From a virus: 39,909 nt of DNA. Numbering within the stretch: the first letter of the stretch is position 1; each line of letters starts with the position of its first letter. Under the pieces are notes generated by a model, which saw nothing but the letters and a program-made list of their open reading frames with translations, searched no databases and was not told where the DNA came from. Shown here in pieces: positions 1 through 7,427 of the stretch. The stretch covers positions 1 to 39,909 of IMG/VR virus record IMGVR_UViG_3300023442_000007, one strand, 5' to 3'. The position numbers and the translations under genes were made by a program.

Positions 1-256
1 AAATATACAACATAAAACAAGGTAAATTTAAGCACTATAATCCATTAAATGTTTAACAATATTATAATAAAGATATGAAAACAGTTGGTTATGTGTTTAG
101 ATTATTAATTAATGTTAATAAGATTACTCATACAGTTCAGAATGTTATTGATAAAAAGGGTGATATTTTTCCTGCTTTAATTCCTTTTAGTAAGCCTACC
201 TGTTTATATGGCATGGAAACATTAAAAAGCGAAGGAACAATATTTGTTGTAGAGGG
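1..256. repeat. Left copy of the 256-bp contig end overlap
   Basis: These bases match 39654-39909 except at 56 (A against C), 115 (T against G) and 130 (A against C). The most economical reading is a circular genome, or a permuted one assembled as circular, written with its ends overlapping. The overlap lies inside the primase gene. The left copy has an in-frame TAA at 54-56 that the right copy lacks, so the right copy is the better sequence. All three differences are G:C to T:A changes and all change the protein, as expected of read or assembly error near a contig end. Confidence 0.9.
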
Positions 257-617
257 TGAAAAAACCGTAGATGCTTTTAAAAGCATAGTTCCAACTGCAC
301 AAGTAATAAGTTGGGCAATGGGAACAAAAAGCGTAAGGTATGCTGATTTTAACTGTTTACCTAAAAATAGAAAGTATATATTAATTCCAGATGCTGACTA
401 CAAGAATATACACGGAACGCTTACTCCAAAGCCATTTAACGAGCAATTAGGCCATATCGCCATGCAAGAGGTGGCAACAAGGCTTCCAGAGCCTTTAAAG
501 GTTCGTATATTGAACACAAGCGAAATGGGGGCTATTAAATCTGGTTGGGATATAGCAGATAGTAATTTTACAAAAGAAGAATTAAAAGATTGGTTGCTAA
601 AAACATGGAAGAACTAG
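1..617 (+). CDS. DnaG-like primase, C-terminal part (Toprim domain); gene starts at 39287
   Basis: This is the continuation of the primase that begins at 39287. Across the closed junction (39287-39909 plus 257-617) the coding length is 984 nt, giving 327 aa without a frameshift. The Toprim fold is visible: a glutamate motif in VVEGEKT (near 240-260) and an aspartate motif in ILIPDADY (near 380-400), the metal-binding residues of primases and topoisomerases. With the N-terminal zinc finger this predicts an enzyme that makes RNA primers on phage DNA. The apparent stop at 54-56 comes from one base that differs in the other copy and is probably an error. The gene end overlaps the helicase start at 605 by 13 nt, suggesting translational coupling. 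Confidence 0.88.
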
Positions 618-2296
618 AAATTAGAGTTAAAGAGAAAAACAATAAAATAGAATATGATGATACTTTTTTCCAATGTTTAGGGTTCTATGGAAAGGGTTAC
701 TATTTTTATCATAAGCCAACTGGTCAAGTATGGAATTTTACAGCTAGAGAGATGCTTGGCAAAAGTAATTTGATGATGATAGCACCATTATTTTGGTGGG
801 AAAACGCCTTTCCTAAAAAAACATCTAATACAACAGATTGGGACGTGGCACTTGACTGTATTTTAAGAATACAAGAAAAAGTTGGTATTTTTGATATAGA
901 TTGTGTTCGTGGTCGTGGGGCTTGGATTGATAACGGAAGACCTGTTTTACATTTAGGCAATAAATTAATTTTTGATGGAAAAAAGGTTAGTCCAGAAGAA
1001 GTTGAAACTGATTATATTTACAGAAAAGGTGCAAGCCTATCAGTTGATTATGGCACAGTTTTGCCAACAGAAGAATCAAGAAAACTAGTTTACACCTGTA
1101 AAATGGCACGTTGGGAAAAAGAGTCGTATGGTGACTTATTAGCAGGGTGGTTGTTTTCTAGCTTAGTATGTGGTGTTATGCCATTCAGGTCGCATGTATA
1201 TTTAACTGGTGAATCAGGTTCAGGTAAATCTTGGGTTATGGATAATATAATTGCTATAGTAATGGGTAAAATGCCATTAATGTGTAGTTCTAAGACATCT
1301 GAAGCAGGTATTCGTAAAATGCTTAAAAACGATGTTAGACCTGTTATATTTAATGAAACAGAGGCAGCAGGTCAAGCTGATAAGAAAAGGCTACAAGGTG
1401 TATTTGATTTGGCAAGGGCTGCATCTGATGAACATGCTGCACCAATTCTAAAGGGTTCTGGTGATGGAGAAAGTTTTATTTGTAGAAGTTCGTTTTTATT
1501 CGCCTCTATAAATAAATCCATATCACAATATGCTGATGAAAATAGAACAATATTTTTAGAGTTGTCAGGCTCTCCTAAAAATGCAACACAAGAAGAAAGA
1601 AATACTGATAATAATAATTTTAAAGAACTTGAAAAAGCGTGTATTGAATTATTCACCAAAGAATTTGTTGGTAGCTTATTAACTAGGGCTGTAAAACTTA
1701 TACCTGTAATGCGTAGAAACCATGAAATATTCTCTGATATTGGAGCAAAGTTAACTGGTTCAAGGCGTACAGGTGCATCTATGGCTATGCCTTTATGTGG
1801 ATTGTATGGGTTAATGAGTGAAGAAATAATTACAGAAGAAAAGGCAATAGCTTTTATTAAGAAATATGCAGCGGAAACTAATAAGGATGAAGTCGTGGAT
1901 AGTCAAGAACAACAATGCTTAGATAAACTATTATTTACTGAAATAACCTGCGAAGACAAACATGGGTTTAGAAACAATGTGCAAGTAGCAGAGGTTATAT
2001 CAATACTTAAAGATAATAGAAATATAGATGGCTGGGATACTGTTAAACTTGCTCAAACAATGAAATCAAGAGGTTTGATGATTAAAGATGAATATGTGTG
2101 GCTTGCAGGTAAAAATGAAGCTATGCCTTCAAAATGCTATTCTGATACAGAATTTTCAAGTAGTTGGAAAGAGGCAATTAAGAGAATAGATGGTGTTGAG
2201 TCGTTTAGAACCACCCATTTTTGTTCAACATTAAAAACTACAGGTATAAAAGTACCGCTTGAATTGATATTTAATAAAGGAGAAGTGAGTGAGTGA
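605..2296 (+). CDS. Phage replicative helicase / P-loop ATPase (DUF927-like)
   Basis: The 563-aa protein has a Walker A motif GESGSGKS near residue 200, an acidic Walker B-like stretch VIFNETEA about 45 residues later, and a sensor-like FLFASIN segment. This is the arrangement of DUF927/primase-helicase ATPases of phages and plasmids. The N-terminal part carries RGRGAWIDNGR, a motif I know from phage primase-helicase proteins. I place the start at ATG 605, overlapping the primase end by 13 nt; a TTG at 590 would add five residues. Paired with the primase it should form the phage priming and unwinding unit, probably loading the host polymerase because the genome has no polymerase of its own. 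Confidence 0.82.
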   Translation: MEELEIRVKEKNNKIEYDDTFFQCLGFYGKGYYFYHKPTGQVWNFTAREMLGKSNLMMIAPLFWWENAFPKKTSNTTDWDVALDCILRIQEKVGIFDIDCVRGRGAWIDNGRPVLHLGNKLIFDGKKVSPEEVETDYIYRKGASLSVDYGTVLPTEESRKLVYTCKMARWEKESYGDLLAGWLFSSLVCGVMPFRSHVYLTGESGSGKSWVMDNIIAIVMGKMPLMCSSKTSEAGIRKMLKNDVRPVIFNETEAAGQADKKRLQGVFDLARAASDEHAAPILKGSGDGESFICRSSFLFASINKSISQYADENRTIFLELSGSPKNATQEERNTDNNNFKELEKACIELFTKEFVGSLLTRAVKLIPVMRRNHEIFSDIGAKLTGSRRTGASMAMPLCGLYGLMSEEIITEEKAIAFIKKYAAETNKDEVVDSQEQQCLDKLLFTEITCEDKHGFRNNVQVAEVISILKDNRNIDGWDTVKLAQTMKSRGLMIKDEYVWLAGKNEAMPSKCYSDTEFSSSWKEAIKRIDGVESFRTTHFCSTLKTTGIKVPLELIFNKGEVSE

Positions 2297-2477
2297 AATT
2301 TGTACTCGTTGTAATCGCAATCATGGGTGTTTTGGTTTTACATTCCCTTATATCAAAATTGGTAGAAAAGTATTTCTTTGCCACCCATGTTACAAAAAGT
2401 GTAAAGAAAAGTCATGTGGACATAATAGTATGATTAAAGAGTTGTTAAACAAACTATGGGAATACAGACAAACATAA
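2289..2477 (+). CDS. Small four-cysteine zinc-finger protein
   Basis: This 62-aa protein carries CTRC near the N terminus and CHPC plus further cysteines in the middle, so a zinc ribbon is likely. The start is a GTG at 2289, about 5 nt after AAGGAGA, and it overlaps the helicase end by 8 nt, so it is probably translated from the same message. It ends the rightward replication operon. Its function is unknown; nucleic-acid binding would fit the context. Confidence 0.62.
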   Translation: MSEICTRCNRNHGCFGFTFPYIKIGRKVFLCHPCYKKCKEKSCGHNSMIKELLNKLWEYRQT

Positions 2478-2791
2478 GACACTTAATGTATCATATAACG
2501 ACCCTTAAACGCCTTTATGCACTATATATGAACCATTAAGCTATTTTTATGTGTATAGAGTTTAGTCTAAAACTTATGCAATTAACCGTGTAAATGTAAA
2601 GTGTGATATTAGATTAGTCAGGATATACCCTGCAATATATAAATGCAAAAAATACCTTAGAGTATATATTAACAATAAAAAAAAGGAGCAGTTGCAACCA
2701 CTCCTTCTTGTTCCTAATCATGATTGCTGTTAATTCATCTTTAACTACCATTACAAAGATAGCCTTTGATTAGCAACCCACTTAAGGGAAT
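2478..2791. other. Intergenic region between converging operons
   Basis: About 310 bp with no convincing gene on either strand. The rightward primase-helicase operon ends on its left and the leftward early operon on its right. The only clear element is the terminator at 2672-2706. I see no strong T-tract terminator for the rightward operon; the same hairpin followed by a weak CTTGTT may serve it. Confidence 0.6.
2672..2706 (-). terminator. Intrinsic terminator of the leftward early operon
   Basis: On the minus strand, arms AAGGAG (2701-2706 read in reverse) and CTCCTT (2683-2688 read in reverse) enclose a further self-complementary core GTTGCAAC. They are followed directly by a run of eight T. 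It lies 86 bp past the last leftward gene and is the clearest intrinsic terminator in the genome. Confidence 0.75.
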
Positions 2792-3094
2792 CTATTTAGA
2801 TAATTCACTAAGTAATCTATAGCCCTCTAATGCCCAAATTTTATTACGAGCATTTTCTCGTGCAATTTTACGCCCAATTTCTTGGTCAAAGTTTTCAGAA
2901 CTTGCACAGGCAGATTCACCAACTACTTTAAAACCATTTTTAAGAGATAATGCACAAACAGTTAAAGTTGTATCTGGAAAAACATAATATGCCTCATTAA
3001 CAATAGTTGCATCAATTAATTCTGGTGTGATTCTAGGAGCAGTTAAGCCTTTTTCTACAATTTCATTTTCAATTTTAGTTTCGTTATTCATCAT
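2792..3094 (-). CDS. N4 gp49 / Sf6 gp66 family phage protein
   Basis: This 100-aa protein shows the conserved core of the N4 Gp49/Sf6 gene 66 family: a TVCALSLKNGF stretch, then GESACA, then EIGRKIARENA and a terminal WALEGY motif. The family is widespread in early regions of Gram-negative phages and has no established biochemical role. It is the last gene before the early terminator and has its own candidate promoter at 3128-3156. Two consecutive ATG codons open it; either may be used. Confidence 0.85.
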   Translation of the reverse strand: MMNNETKIENEIVEKGLTAPRITPELIDATIVNEAYYVFPDTTLTVCALSLKNGFKVVGESACASSENFDQEIGRKIARENARNKIWALEGYRLLSELSK

Positions 3095-3127
3095 TCTATC
3101 TTTCTATCTAAGTTTAAATTTATATTT

Positions 3128-3156
3128 ATAATACAACTTCACAATATGAAATGCAA
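3128..3156 (-). promoter_or_regulatory. Candidate sigma70 promoter before the gp49-like gene
   Basis: Read on the minus strand: TTGCAT, 17 bp, TATTAT, placed about 35 bp before the 3094 start codon. Both boxes and the spacing fit sigma70. AT-rich DNA makes chance matches common, so this is only a candidate. Confidence 0.4.
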
Positions 3157-3158
3157 AG

Positions 3159-3341
3159 TTATTTACTGTTGTTATTTTTATATTTCTCATGTGTACAACT
3201 ATCCATACTTGTAAAATCTGCCATAGCTATTGGTAAGTCATACTTGTTATTTTCCTTATCAGCTTCACTTAACCGCCTGTAACAATCCTCTGTACAAAAC
3301 TGGCTGTTGTTGCAAAATGTTTTATCTTTATATGTTATCAT
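3159..3341 (-). CDS. Small cysteine-rich phage protein
   Basis: This 60-aa protein has cysteines at FCNN, FCTEDCYR and near the C terminus (SMDSC), suggesting metal binding. I know similar small early phage proteins with an N-terminal T-F-C motif, but none with a function. It has a good ribosome site (AAGGAG, about 9 nt before ATG), and its start overlaps the stop of the upstream gene in a TAATG junction. Confidence 0.65.
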   Translation of the reverse strand: MITYKDKTFCNNSQFCTEDCYRRLSEADKENNKYDLPIAMADFTSMDSCTHEKYKNNNSK

Positions 3342-3682
3342 TATTGTTTCTCCTTATAATCAATCATATCACTAACAGCTTTTTTAAATGATGCCAAATT
3401 ATCTTTAAACATATGGCTTCGTTTACCCATAGTGATTTTACCACCAGTTGTAGGCATATCCCATAAATAATAACCAATTAAATTCTCAAAGCCTGTGTAC
3501 CTCTCTAAAATTGTATCAAATACCTCTACAATGCTATCCATTAAATGACCGTCAATAGCTTTAGCATAAGTACCATAATCTTGATGTAAATTCTGCATAT
3601 CCTCGTTTATTTTGTCATACTTTTTGTATAAATCTTCATACAGCTCTAAAAACTCAAATATTTGTTCTACTTCTTTATTCAT
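3341..3682 (-). CDS. Hypothetical early protein, 113 aa
   Basis: Unrecognised. The protein is mostly helical by composition, acidic in the N-terminal half, and has no membrane segment or motif I can name. It starts in a TAATG overlap with the upstream 19-residue micro-ORF and ends in a TAATG overlap with the downstream cysteine-rich gene, so it sits in a translationally coupled chain. Confidence 0.65.
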   Translation of the reverse strand: MNKEVEQIFEFLELYEDLYKKYDKINEDMQNLHQDYGTYAKAIDGHLMDSIVEVFDTILERYTGFENLIGYYLWDMPTTGGKITMGKRSHMFKDNLASFKKAVSDMIDYKEKQ

Positions 3683-3741
3683 TAGTCATCACTCCATATA
3701 AACCAACCAACTATTAAACTTATTATAAAATAACTAACCAT
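3682..3741 (-). CDS. Putative 19-aa membrane microprotein
   Basis: A very short frame begins at ATG 3741 just after GGAG and encodes one hydrophobic stretch (SYFIISLIVGWFIW) with an acidic end. Its TAA overlaps the next ATG (TAATG), the same junction used by its neighbours. The ribosome site and exact coupling favour a real microprotein or a leader peptide that couples translation. No homolog is known to me. Confidence 0.45.
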   Translation of the reverse strand: MVSYFIISLIVGWFIWSDD

Positions 3742-3756
3742 TTAAAAATCTCCTAT

Positions 3757-4221
3757 TTAAAATTTAACACTAACGCCAAATACAATAGTAACTGGTAAAT
3801 CTGTTTTACTAGTCTTGACTGCTGGAGTTGTTAGTTTTGAATATAAGCCTGTTTTATTATGTTTAATCTTACCATAAATAGCAGGAACAGCACCTTCATA
3901 ATAAGAAGTTTCTGTATAACCAATTCCACCACCCATTCCTACTGTATATTTATCATAACACCAATTATATTCACCTGTTACCATAGCAAGTTTCATAGGT
4001 TTATTAAAACTTTCACGACCAATTGCAATTGAACCACCATAGCCAAACTTGCAACTATTTGAGAGGTATTCTAAGCCTCTAATTCTGTTATTCCAGTTAT
4101 AACCACCTTGTTTAGCATACTTAGTTGTTAGATGTGTAGTAAACCCACTAAACAGCACTCCAACTTCTCCTGCATAAGCATTACCATTTAGCATTGTTGC
4201 TAGTATTATTGTTTTAATCAT
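3757..4221 (-). CDS. Exported protein, predicted outer-membrane beta-barrel
   Basis: I choose ATG 4221 over the upstream ATG at 4236 because GGAG lies 9 nt before it. The first 17 residues then form a signal peptide (one lysine, hydrophobic core, cleavage after NAYA). The mature part alternates polar and aromatic residues, is rich in Gly and Tyr, and ends in phenylalanine after VFGVSV, the C-terminal signature used by outer-membrane barrels for assembly. The length (about 137 mature residues) suits an 8-stranded barrel. An early phage gene of this kind could alter the host surface and block superinfection; that is inference. It could also be a periplasmic protein. Confidence 0.6.
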   Translation of the reverse strand: MIKTIILATMLNGNAYAGEVGVLFSGFTTHLTTKYAKQGGYNWNNRIRGLEYLSNSCKFGYGGSIAIGRESFNKPMKLAMVTGEYNWCYDKYTVGMGGGIGYTETSYYEGAVPAIYGKIKHNKTGLYSKLTTPAVKTSKTDLPVTIVFGVSVKF

Positions 4222-4251
4222 TTTGTATTTCTCCATATATATAATAATTCA

Positions 4252-4509
4252 TTACTCATCTTGTTTTACCTCTTCATAAGTTTCGTTAAATATATCTAAT
4301 CTACATGGGTATATTTCACCCTTAATTCCTTTAATGATATAATCACCAACATTAGCTTTCATGCTACCCTCTAAAGTTCCTATAATTAAACAACCTTTAT
4401 CTAAAGATATTCCTCTATCAGTACCACTAGCTAAAGCCAATATCTCTTGTGAGTTTTGACCATTCCATTGCAATGCTTCAATAACAACTGGTTTCTTCTT
4501 GTATTTCAT
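4252..4509 (-). CDS. PGDYG-type small phage protein
   Basis: This 85-aa protein has the pattern of a common phage family: an N-terminal YKKKPVVIEALQW, a central LEGSM, then VGDYIIKG and YPCRLDIF, ending in a TYE segment. Homologs occur in very many phages and are usually called PGDYG-domain or hypothetical proteins; function is unknown. Its start lies inside the end of the methyltransferase gene (32-bp overlap). Confidence 0.72.
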   Translation of the reverse strand: MKYKKKPVVIEALQWNGQNSQEILALASGTDRGISLDKGCLIIGTLEGSMKANVGDYIIKGIKGEIYPCRLDIFNETYEEVKQDE

Positions 4510-5176
4510 CTTGTTTACTTTCTGTTATACGTTTAGTTGCAATATCAAAGTATTCTTTGTCTAATTCAATACCTATAAAATCTCTGTTTAAATTATTACA
4601 AGCGACTCCAGTTGTGCCAGAACCCATAGTAAAATCTAAGACTGTATCACCAATATTACTAGAATTTTCAATCAAAACTTCCAATAAATCAATAGGTTTT
4701 TCTGTAGGGTGCAATTTATTTTTAACATTTTTAAAGTTAAGGACAGAACGAGTACCACAATTATTTATTTTCTTAGCTTTACCCTTTCTAAAAAATATAA
4801 TGTACTCGTGGCTATCCATGTAATACATGTTAGTTATACAATTGTCTTTTGCCCAAACTAATGTTTTAAATATATTAAACCCTGCTTTAGAAACCTCAAT
4901 AAGCATTTTGCTTAGGTTTTTATTATTAGTAAATAAGTATCCATGTGAACCTTCTTTTAAAATCTTATGCAGATATTTTAAATAATCACTTTCTTTTAAA
5001 TTGTTATGTTTGAATATTTTACCATCTTTTGATAGTTTTGTTTTTAACATACCACCTGTACCCCCAGAGCAACCCCTTGAGGTAACTAAGTATGGAGGGT
5101 CTGTTAAAACCATATCAATACTATTGCTAGGTATTTTTTGCATTGCCTCTAAGCAATCTCCGTGTATTAATTTCAT
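4478..5176 (-). CDS. DNA adenine-N6 / cytosine-N4 methyltransferase, beta class
   Basis: This 232-aa protein carries the catalytic motif DPPY at residues 26-29 and, much later, the AdoMet-binding motif FTMGSGTTG followed by IGIELDKEYF. Having the catalytic motif before the AdoMet motif defines the beta class of amino-methyltransferases. No restriction enzyme gene is nearby, so it is an orphan enzyme, most likely protecting phage DNA from host restriction or marking it. The recognition sequence cannot be read from the protein. The gene lies in the early operon with 32 bp overlap into the PGDYG gene. Confidence 0.9.
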   Translation of the reverse strand: MKLIHGDCLEAMQKIPSNSIDMVLTDPPYLVTSRGCSGGTGGMLKTKLSKDGKIFKHNNLKESDYLKYLHKILKEGSHGYLFTNNKNLSKMLIEVSKAGFNIFKTLVWAKDNCITNMYYMDSHEYIIFFRKGKAKKINNCGTRSVLNFKNVKNKLHPTEKPIDLLEVLIENSSNIGDTVLDFTMGSGTTGVACNNLNRDFIGIELDKEYFDIATKRITESKQDEIQEETSCY

Positions 5177-5178
5177 AT

Positions 5179-5421
5179 CTACGCCTTTTCTTGAACTTGT
5201 TTAAAGTCAAAACTTATATCATTATCTAACATGTATTGAGTTAGTTTATCATATTCATCTGCCTTAGCTTGCAATGCTTCGTGGTTGTTTACACACTTTA
5301 TAACCTCTATTACATAGTCGTTCTTCTCGTTAGAGTCTACGTGAGTTAATATAGGTTTGTTGTTACTATTAAATATGGTGTTATCGTCACATATCCAAGG
5401 AGTTTCTTTATGTTTAGTCAT
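5179..5421 (-). CDS. Hypothetical early protein, 80 aa
   Basis: The central VIKCVNNHEALQAKADEYDK segment resembles a helix I recall in many small phage proteins that end with 'NNHEAL' and a coiled coil. No function is known. The start is supported by GGAGAATG upstream and a TAATG-type junction with the preceding gene; it ends 2 bp before the methyltransferase start. Confidence 0.62.
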   Translation of the reverse strand: MTKHKETPWICDDNTIFNSNNKPILTHVDSNEKNDYVIEVIKCVNNHEALQAKADEYDKLTQYMLDNDISFDFKQVQEKA

Positions 5422-5651
5422 TAATCATTCTCCTTTGGTATTCCTAGTTTTTTATCTAGAACTGTAGTTAAAACAATACTTATACAGTAGGCTATAAAAG
5501 AAAGAATTATTAATCCTACTGATATTTTTGTAGTTATGTAAGGGTTTTCTATAAAATTTTGGTATAATCTGTACACCAAATAACCTAAAAAACCTATTAG
5601 CGATACTGATGAAATTGTTAATGTAATCCTCTCCATTAATGTGTATTTCAT
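5421..5651 (-). CDS. Two-helix membrane protein, 76 aa
   Basis: I start the gene at ATG 5651, preceded by AAGGAGA 8 nt away; a longer open frame up to 5711 lacks such a site and overlaps a zinc-finger micro-gene. Two hydrophobic segments (about residues 12-30 and 40-62) are separated by a short loop, and the tail is basic. Small inner-membrane proteins of this shape are common in phage early regions. Function unknown. Confidence 0.55.
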   Translation of the reverse strand: MKYTLMERITLTISSVSLIGFLGYLVYRLYQNFIENPYITTKISVGLIILSFIAYCISIVLTTVLDKKLGIPKEND

Positions 5652-5652
5652 A

Positions 5653-5751
5653 TTATTTATTCTCCTTTGGTGGGTAAAGTTTTTCATGCTTACCACAAAT
5701 TGTACATTCAAAAAGTTTAAATCTACTATCGCTTGTGTGGCAAAATCTCAT
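5653..5751 (-). CDS. 32-aa zinc-finger micro-protein
   Basis: The frame begins MRFCHTSDSRFKLFEC and continues with TICG and a terminal LYPPKE. The cysteine/histidine spacing and the LYPPKE ending match a tiny protein I recall from several Gram-negative phages, so it is probably real. Its stop codon sits 1 bp before the next ATG, and the AAGGAGA ribosome site of that gene lies in its last codons. Confidence 0.6.
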   Translation of the reverse strand: MRFCHTSDSRFKLFECTICGKHEKLYPPKENK

Positions 5752-5762
5752 ATTATGTTGGT

Positions 5763-6125
5763 TTATTCATTTATTCCATCTCCCTCTGTTATTTGTTTTA
5801 TTGTAAGAATAACTCCATCAATATTGACTATATGTTTCAAATCATCTAGTAAACAGCTCTTAAATTGACTGCTAAGACACCCTGTAGTTCCATCTGGATA
5901 AAGCCACGTTGCTACAAACCAAGTTCTTGGCTCTTTGTATTTTTCTATTAGGTCATAAGGGTGTGGGTCTTTTTCATCAATAAAATTACCCTCTGTATAC
6001 CAACTCATCTTATTACCTTTAGCTTCACCAATTAAAATATTATTTTCTTTAAATCCTATAACCCAGTATTTCTCACCATTACGCATTTTGTAGTATCCAC
6101 TACCCTCAAAAACAAACTTACTCAT
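5763..6125 (-). CDS. Hypothetical early protein, 120 aa
   Basis: An N-terminal GSGYYKMRNGEKYWVIGF segment followed by a HPYDLIEKY motif is typical of a family of small phage proteins with a beta-rich N-terminal domain. I know no function. It overlaps the upstream gene by 4 bp, as in a coupled operon. Confidence 0.65.
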   Translation of the reverse strand: MSKFVFEGSGYYKMRNGEKYWVIGFKENNILIGEAKGNKMSWYTEGNFIDEKDPHPYDLIEKYKEPRTWFVATWLYPDGTTGCLSSQFKSCLLDDLKHIVNIDGVILTIKQITEGDGINE

Positions 6126-6346
6126 TGCTTTGTTGCCTTTCTTATTATTTGCTGTACTTGTAAACTTAAACCATCTGCAACTTTAATAGCATGCTCAACT
6201 GGTATTGCTAAAAATATAAAATCTCCGCTTGTTGTTTCAATTGATAACGAAACATTATAATCTTTTATTGCTTCGTTGTAGCACATACCTACTTGACAAC
6301 CTTTGAATTGTGCTAGGTTATCCATGTTTCCTATATCTTTACTCAT
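6122..6346 (-). CDS. Hypothetical early protein, 74 aa
   Basis: The start is taken as ATG 6346 because AAGGAG lies 6 nt before it; an upstream GTG at 6352 would overlap that site. The protein has a beta-rich middle (VSLSIETTSGDFIFLAIP) and a C-terminal helix. Unrecognised. Confidence 0.6.
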   Translation of the reverse strand: MSKDIGNMDNLAQFKGCQVGMCYNEAIKDYNVSLSIETTSGDFIFLAIPVEHAIKVADGLSLQVQQIIRKATKQ

Positions 6347-6569
6347 TATCACTCCTTAGTTTTTTAATTGCTATTGCACATTCTAAATGGTCATCACTTG
6401 CGAAGCCACCTTGCATATCACTACAGATTTTTAAGCATTTATCAATAGTTTCATTCCGTACTTGTTCTAACAAATCAACTATAGATAACTCAAAACCATA
6501 ATGACATTCAGCATCTTTTCCGTATATTTTCAGTATTAATTCTTTTGCCAATTCTTCACTTCTACTCAT
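6339..6569 (-). CDS. Hypothetical early protein, 76 aa
   Basis: A short helical protein with three cysteines and acidic N-terminal helices; no motif is recognised. GGAGG stands 7-11 nt before the ATG, within the end of the upstream repeat-protein gene. Its own end overlaps the next start by 8 bp. Confidence 0.6.
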   Translation of the reverse strand: MSRSEELAKELILKIYGKDAECHYGFELSIVDLLEQVRNETIDKCLKICSDMQGGFASDDHLECAIAIKKLRSDNE

Positions 6570-7227
6570 GACTTGCCTCCTCCATAAATGATTTTAATAA
6601 CTTTACACTGTTATCTGGACGCTTTCCTGTTTTACAATATATTAATAGTAATTTTATTTTAGCAGCCATAGCAGAAGCCCAAGCAGAATCAGCAGCACAA
6701 GAAGAAGCATCAAAATCTCTAGCAGAAGCCCAAGCAGAAGCACTAGCAGAAGCACTAGCAGCAGCACAAGAAGAAGCACAAGAAGCATCAAAATCTTTAG
6801 CAGAAGCCCAAGCAGAAGCACTAGCAGAAGCACAAGAAGAAACACAAGAAGAATCAGAATCTCTAGCAGAAGCACTAGCAGAAGCACTAGCAGAAGACAA
6901 TTCTGCATTGGTTGTTAATCCATTAGCATAATTTCTAGCTACTACCAATGCACTAATACTTCTTTCATCTTCCATTAAATGCTCTACCTGTTTAGCACAA
7001 TCAACAGCAAAATGTCGCCATAGCAGATAATACTTATCGTCTACAACTCTTAAAGCCCATAGTGTATCCTCATAATCATTACTATTATATATTTGCTCAA
7101 AAGTTATAGGTGTATCTTTGCCATATTTTTTAATACCGCCTAAATTTTTTGCTAGTTTTTTATAACTATCTACACAAGCTTCATTTTCTTTTAATTGTCT
7201 AAATGTTGTTGTGATTATATGTTTCAT
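6562..7227 (-). CDS. Phage protein with a long Ser-Ala low-complexity segment
   Basis: This 221-aa protein has an ordinary N-terminal domain (about residues 1-108). It is followed by about 80 residues of ASASA dipeptides broken by AWASA and RDFDAS-type units with several cysteines, then a short basic C-terminal domain. Phage proteins with such Ala-rich runs are known from early regions, but their role is not. The DNA of the segment is nearly repetitive, and a second minus-strand frame stays open through it (6654-6908) and would encode a leucine-rich hydrophobic peptide; that frame is probably a by-product. The gene overlaps its neighbours by 4 and 8 bp. Confidence 0.72.
   Translation of the reverse strand: MKHIITTTFRQLKENEACVDSYKKLAKNLGGIKKYGKDTPITFEQIYNSNDYEDTLWALRVVDDKYYLLWRHFAVDCAKQVEHLMEDERSISALVVARNYANGLTTNAELSSASASASASARDSDSSCVSSCASASASAWASAKDFDASCASSCAAASASASASAWASARDFDASSCAADSAWASAMAAKIKLLLIYCKTGKRPDNSVKLLKSFMEEASHE
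6661..6903 (-). repeat. Degenerate repeats encoding Ser-Ala units
   Basis: Hexamers of the form GCACTA/GCAGAA and longer units containing AATCTCTAGCAGAAGCCCAA recur in this coding segment. They are built from a 6-bp period with inserted units, so slippage could change copy number without breaking the frame. The repeats explain the Ser-Ala tract in the overlapping gene. Confidence 0.7.
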
Positions 7228-7427
7228 GACTGCACACTTTCTATATAATTTCTGAAGTCATTCCTTATATCATCTGTTTCTGTAATAACCATTTCAAGCT
7301 GTGTGCCTAAATCATTATTCATAACAACCAGTTTTTCAATATAATCATTTAATATGAAATATGCTAAACCTGCTAGTAATAATATAAACACTATGAAACT
7401 AGCTAATACGCTTTCTAAATCACTCAT
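7224..7427 (-). CDS. Single-pass membrane protein with coiled coil, 67 aa
   Basis: A hydrophobic helix at about residues 8-27 (SVLASFIVFILLLAG) is followed by a charged, heptad-like stretch. This resembles small phage membrane proteins and Rz-like topologies, but the gene is far from the lysis genes and no function can be named. AAGGAG lies before the start, which overlaps the upstream stop by 1 bp; the end overlaps the Ser-Ala gene by 4 bp. Confidence 0.65.
   Translation of the reverse strand: MSDLESVLASFIVFILLLAGLAYFILNDYIEKLVVMNNDLGTQLEMVITETDDIRNDFRNYIESVQS

Noticed and set aside
1-256. T7-style direct terminal repeat
   Set aside because: The repeat lies within a single gene that becomes intact only when the ends are merged, and the copies differ at three bases; biological terminal repeats would be identical. 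Read-end mapping could still overturn this.
4557-4823. 88-aa plus-strand frame opposite the methyltransferase
   Set aside because: Shadow of a well-supported gene with clear catalytic motifs on the other strand.
6654-6908. 84-aa leucine-rich protein on the minus strand
   Set aside because: Explained as a shifted reading of the Ser-Ala repeats of the gene at 6562-7227; kept only as a speculative finding.
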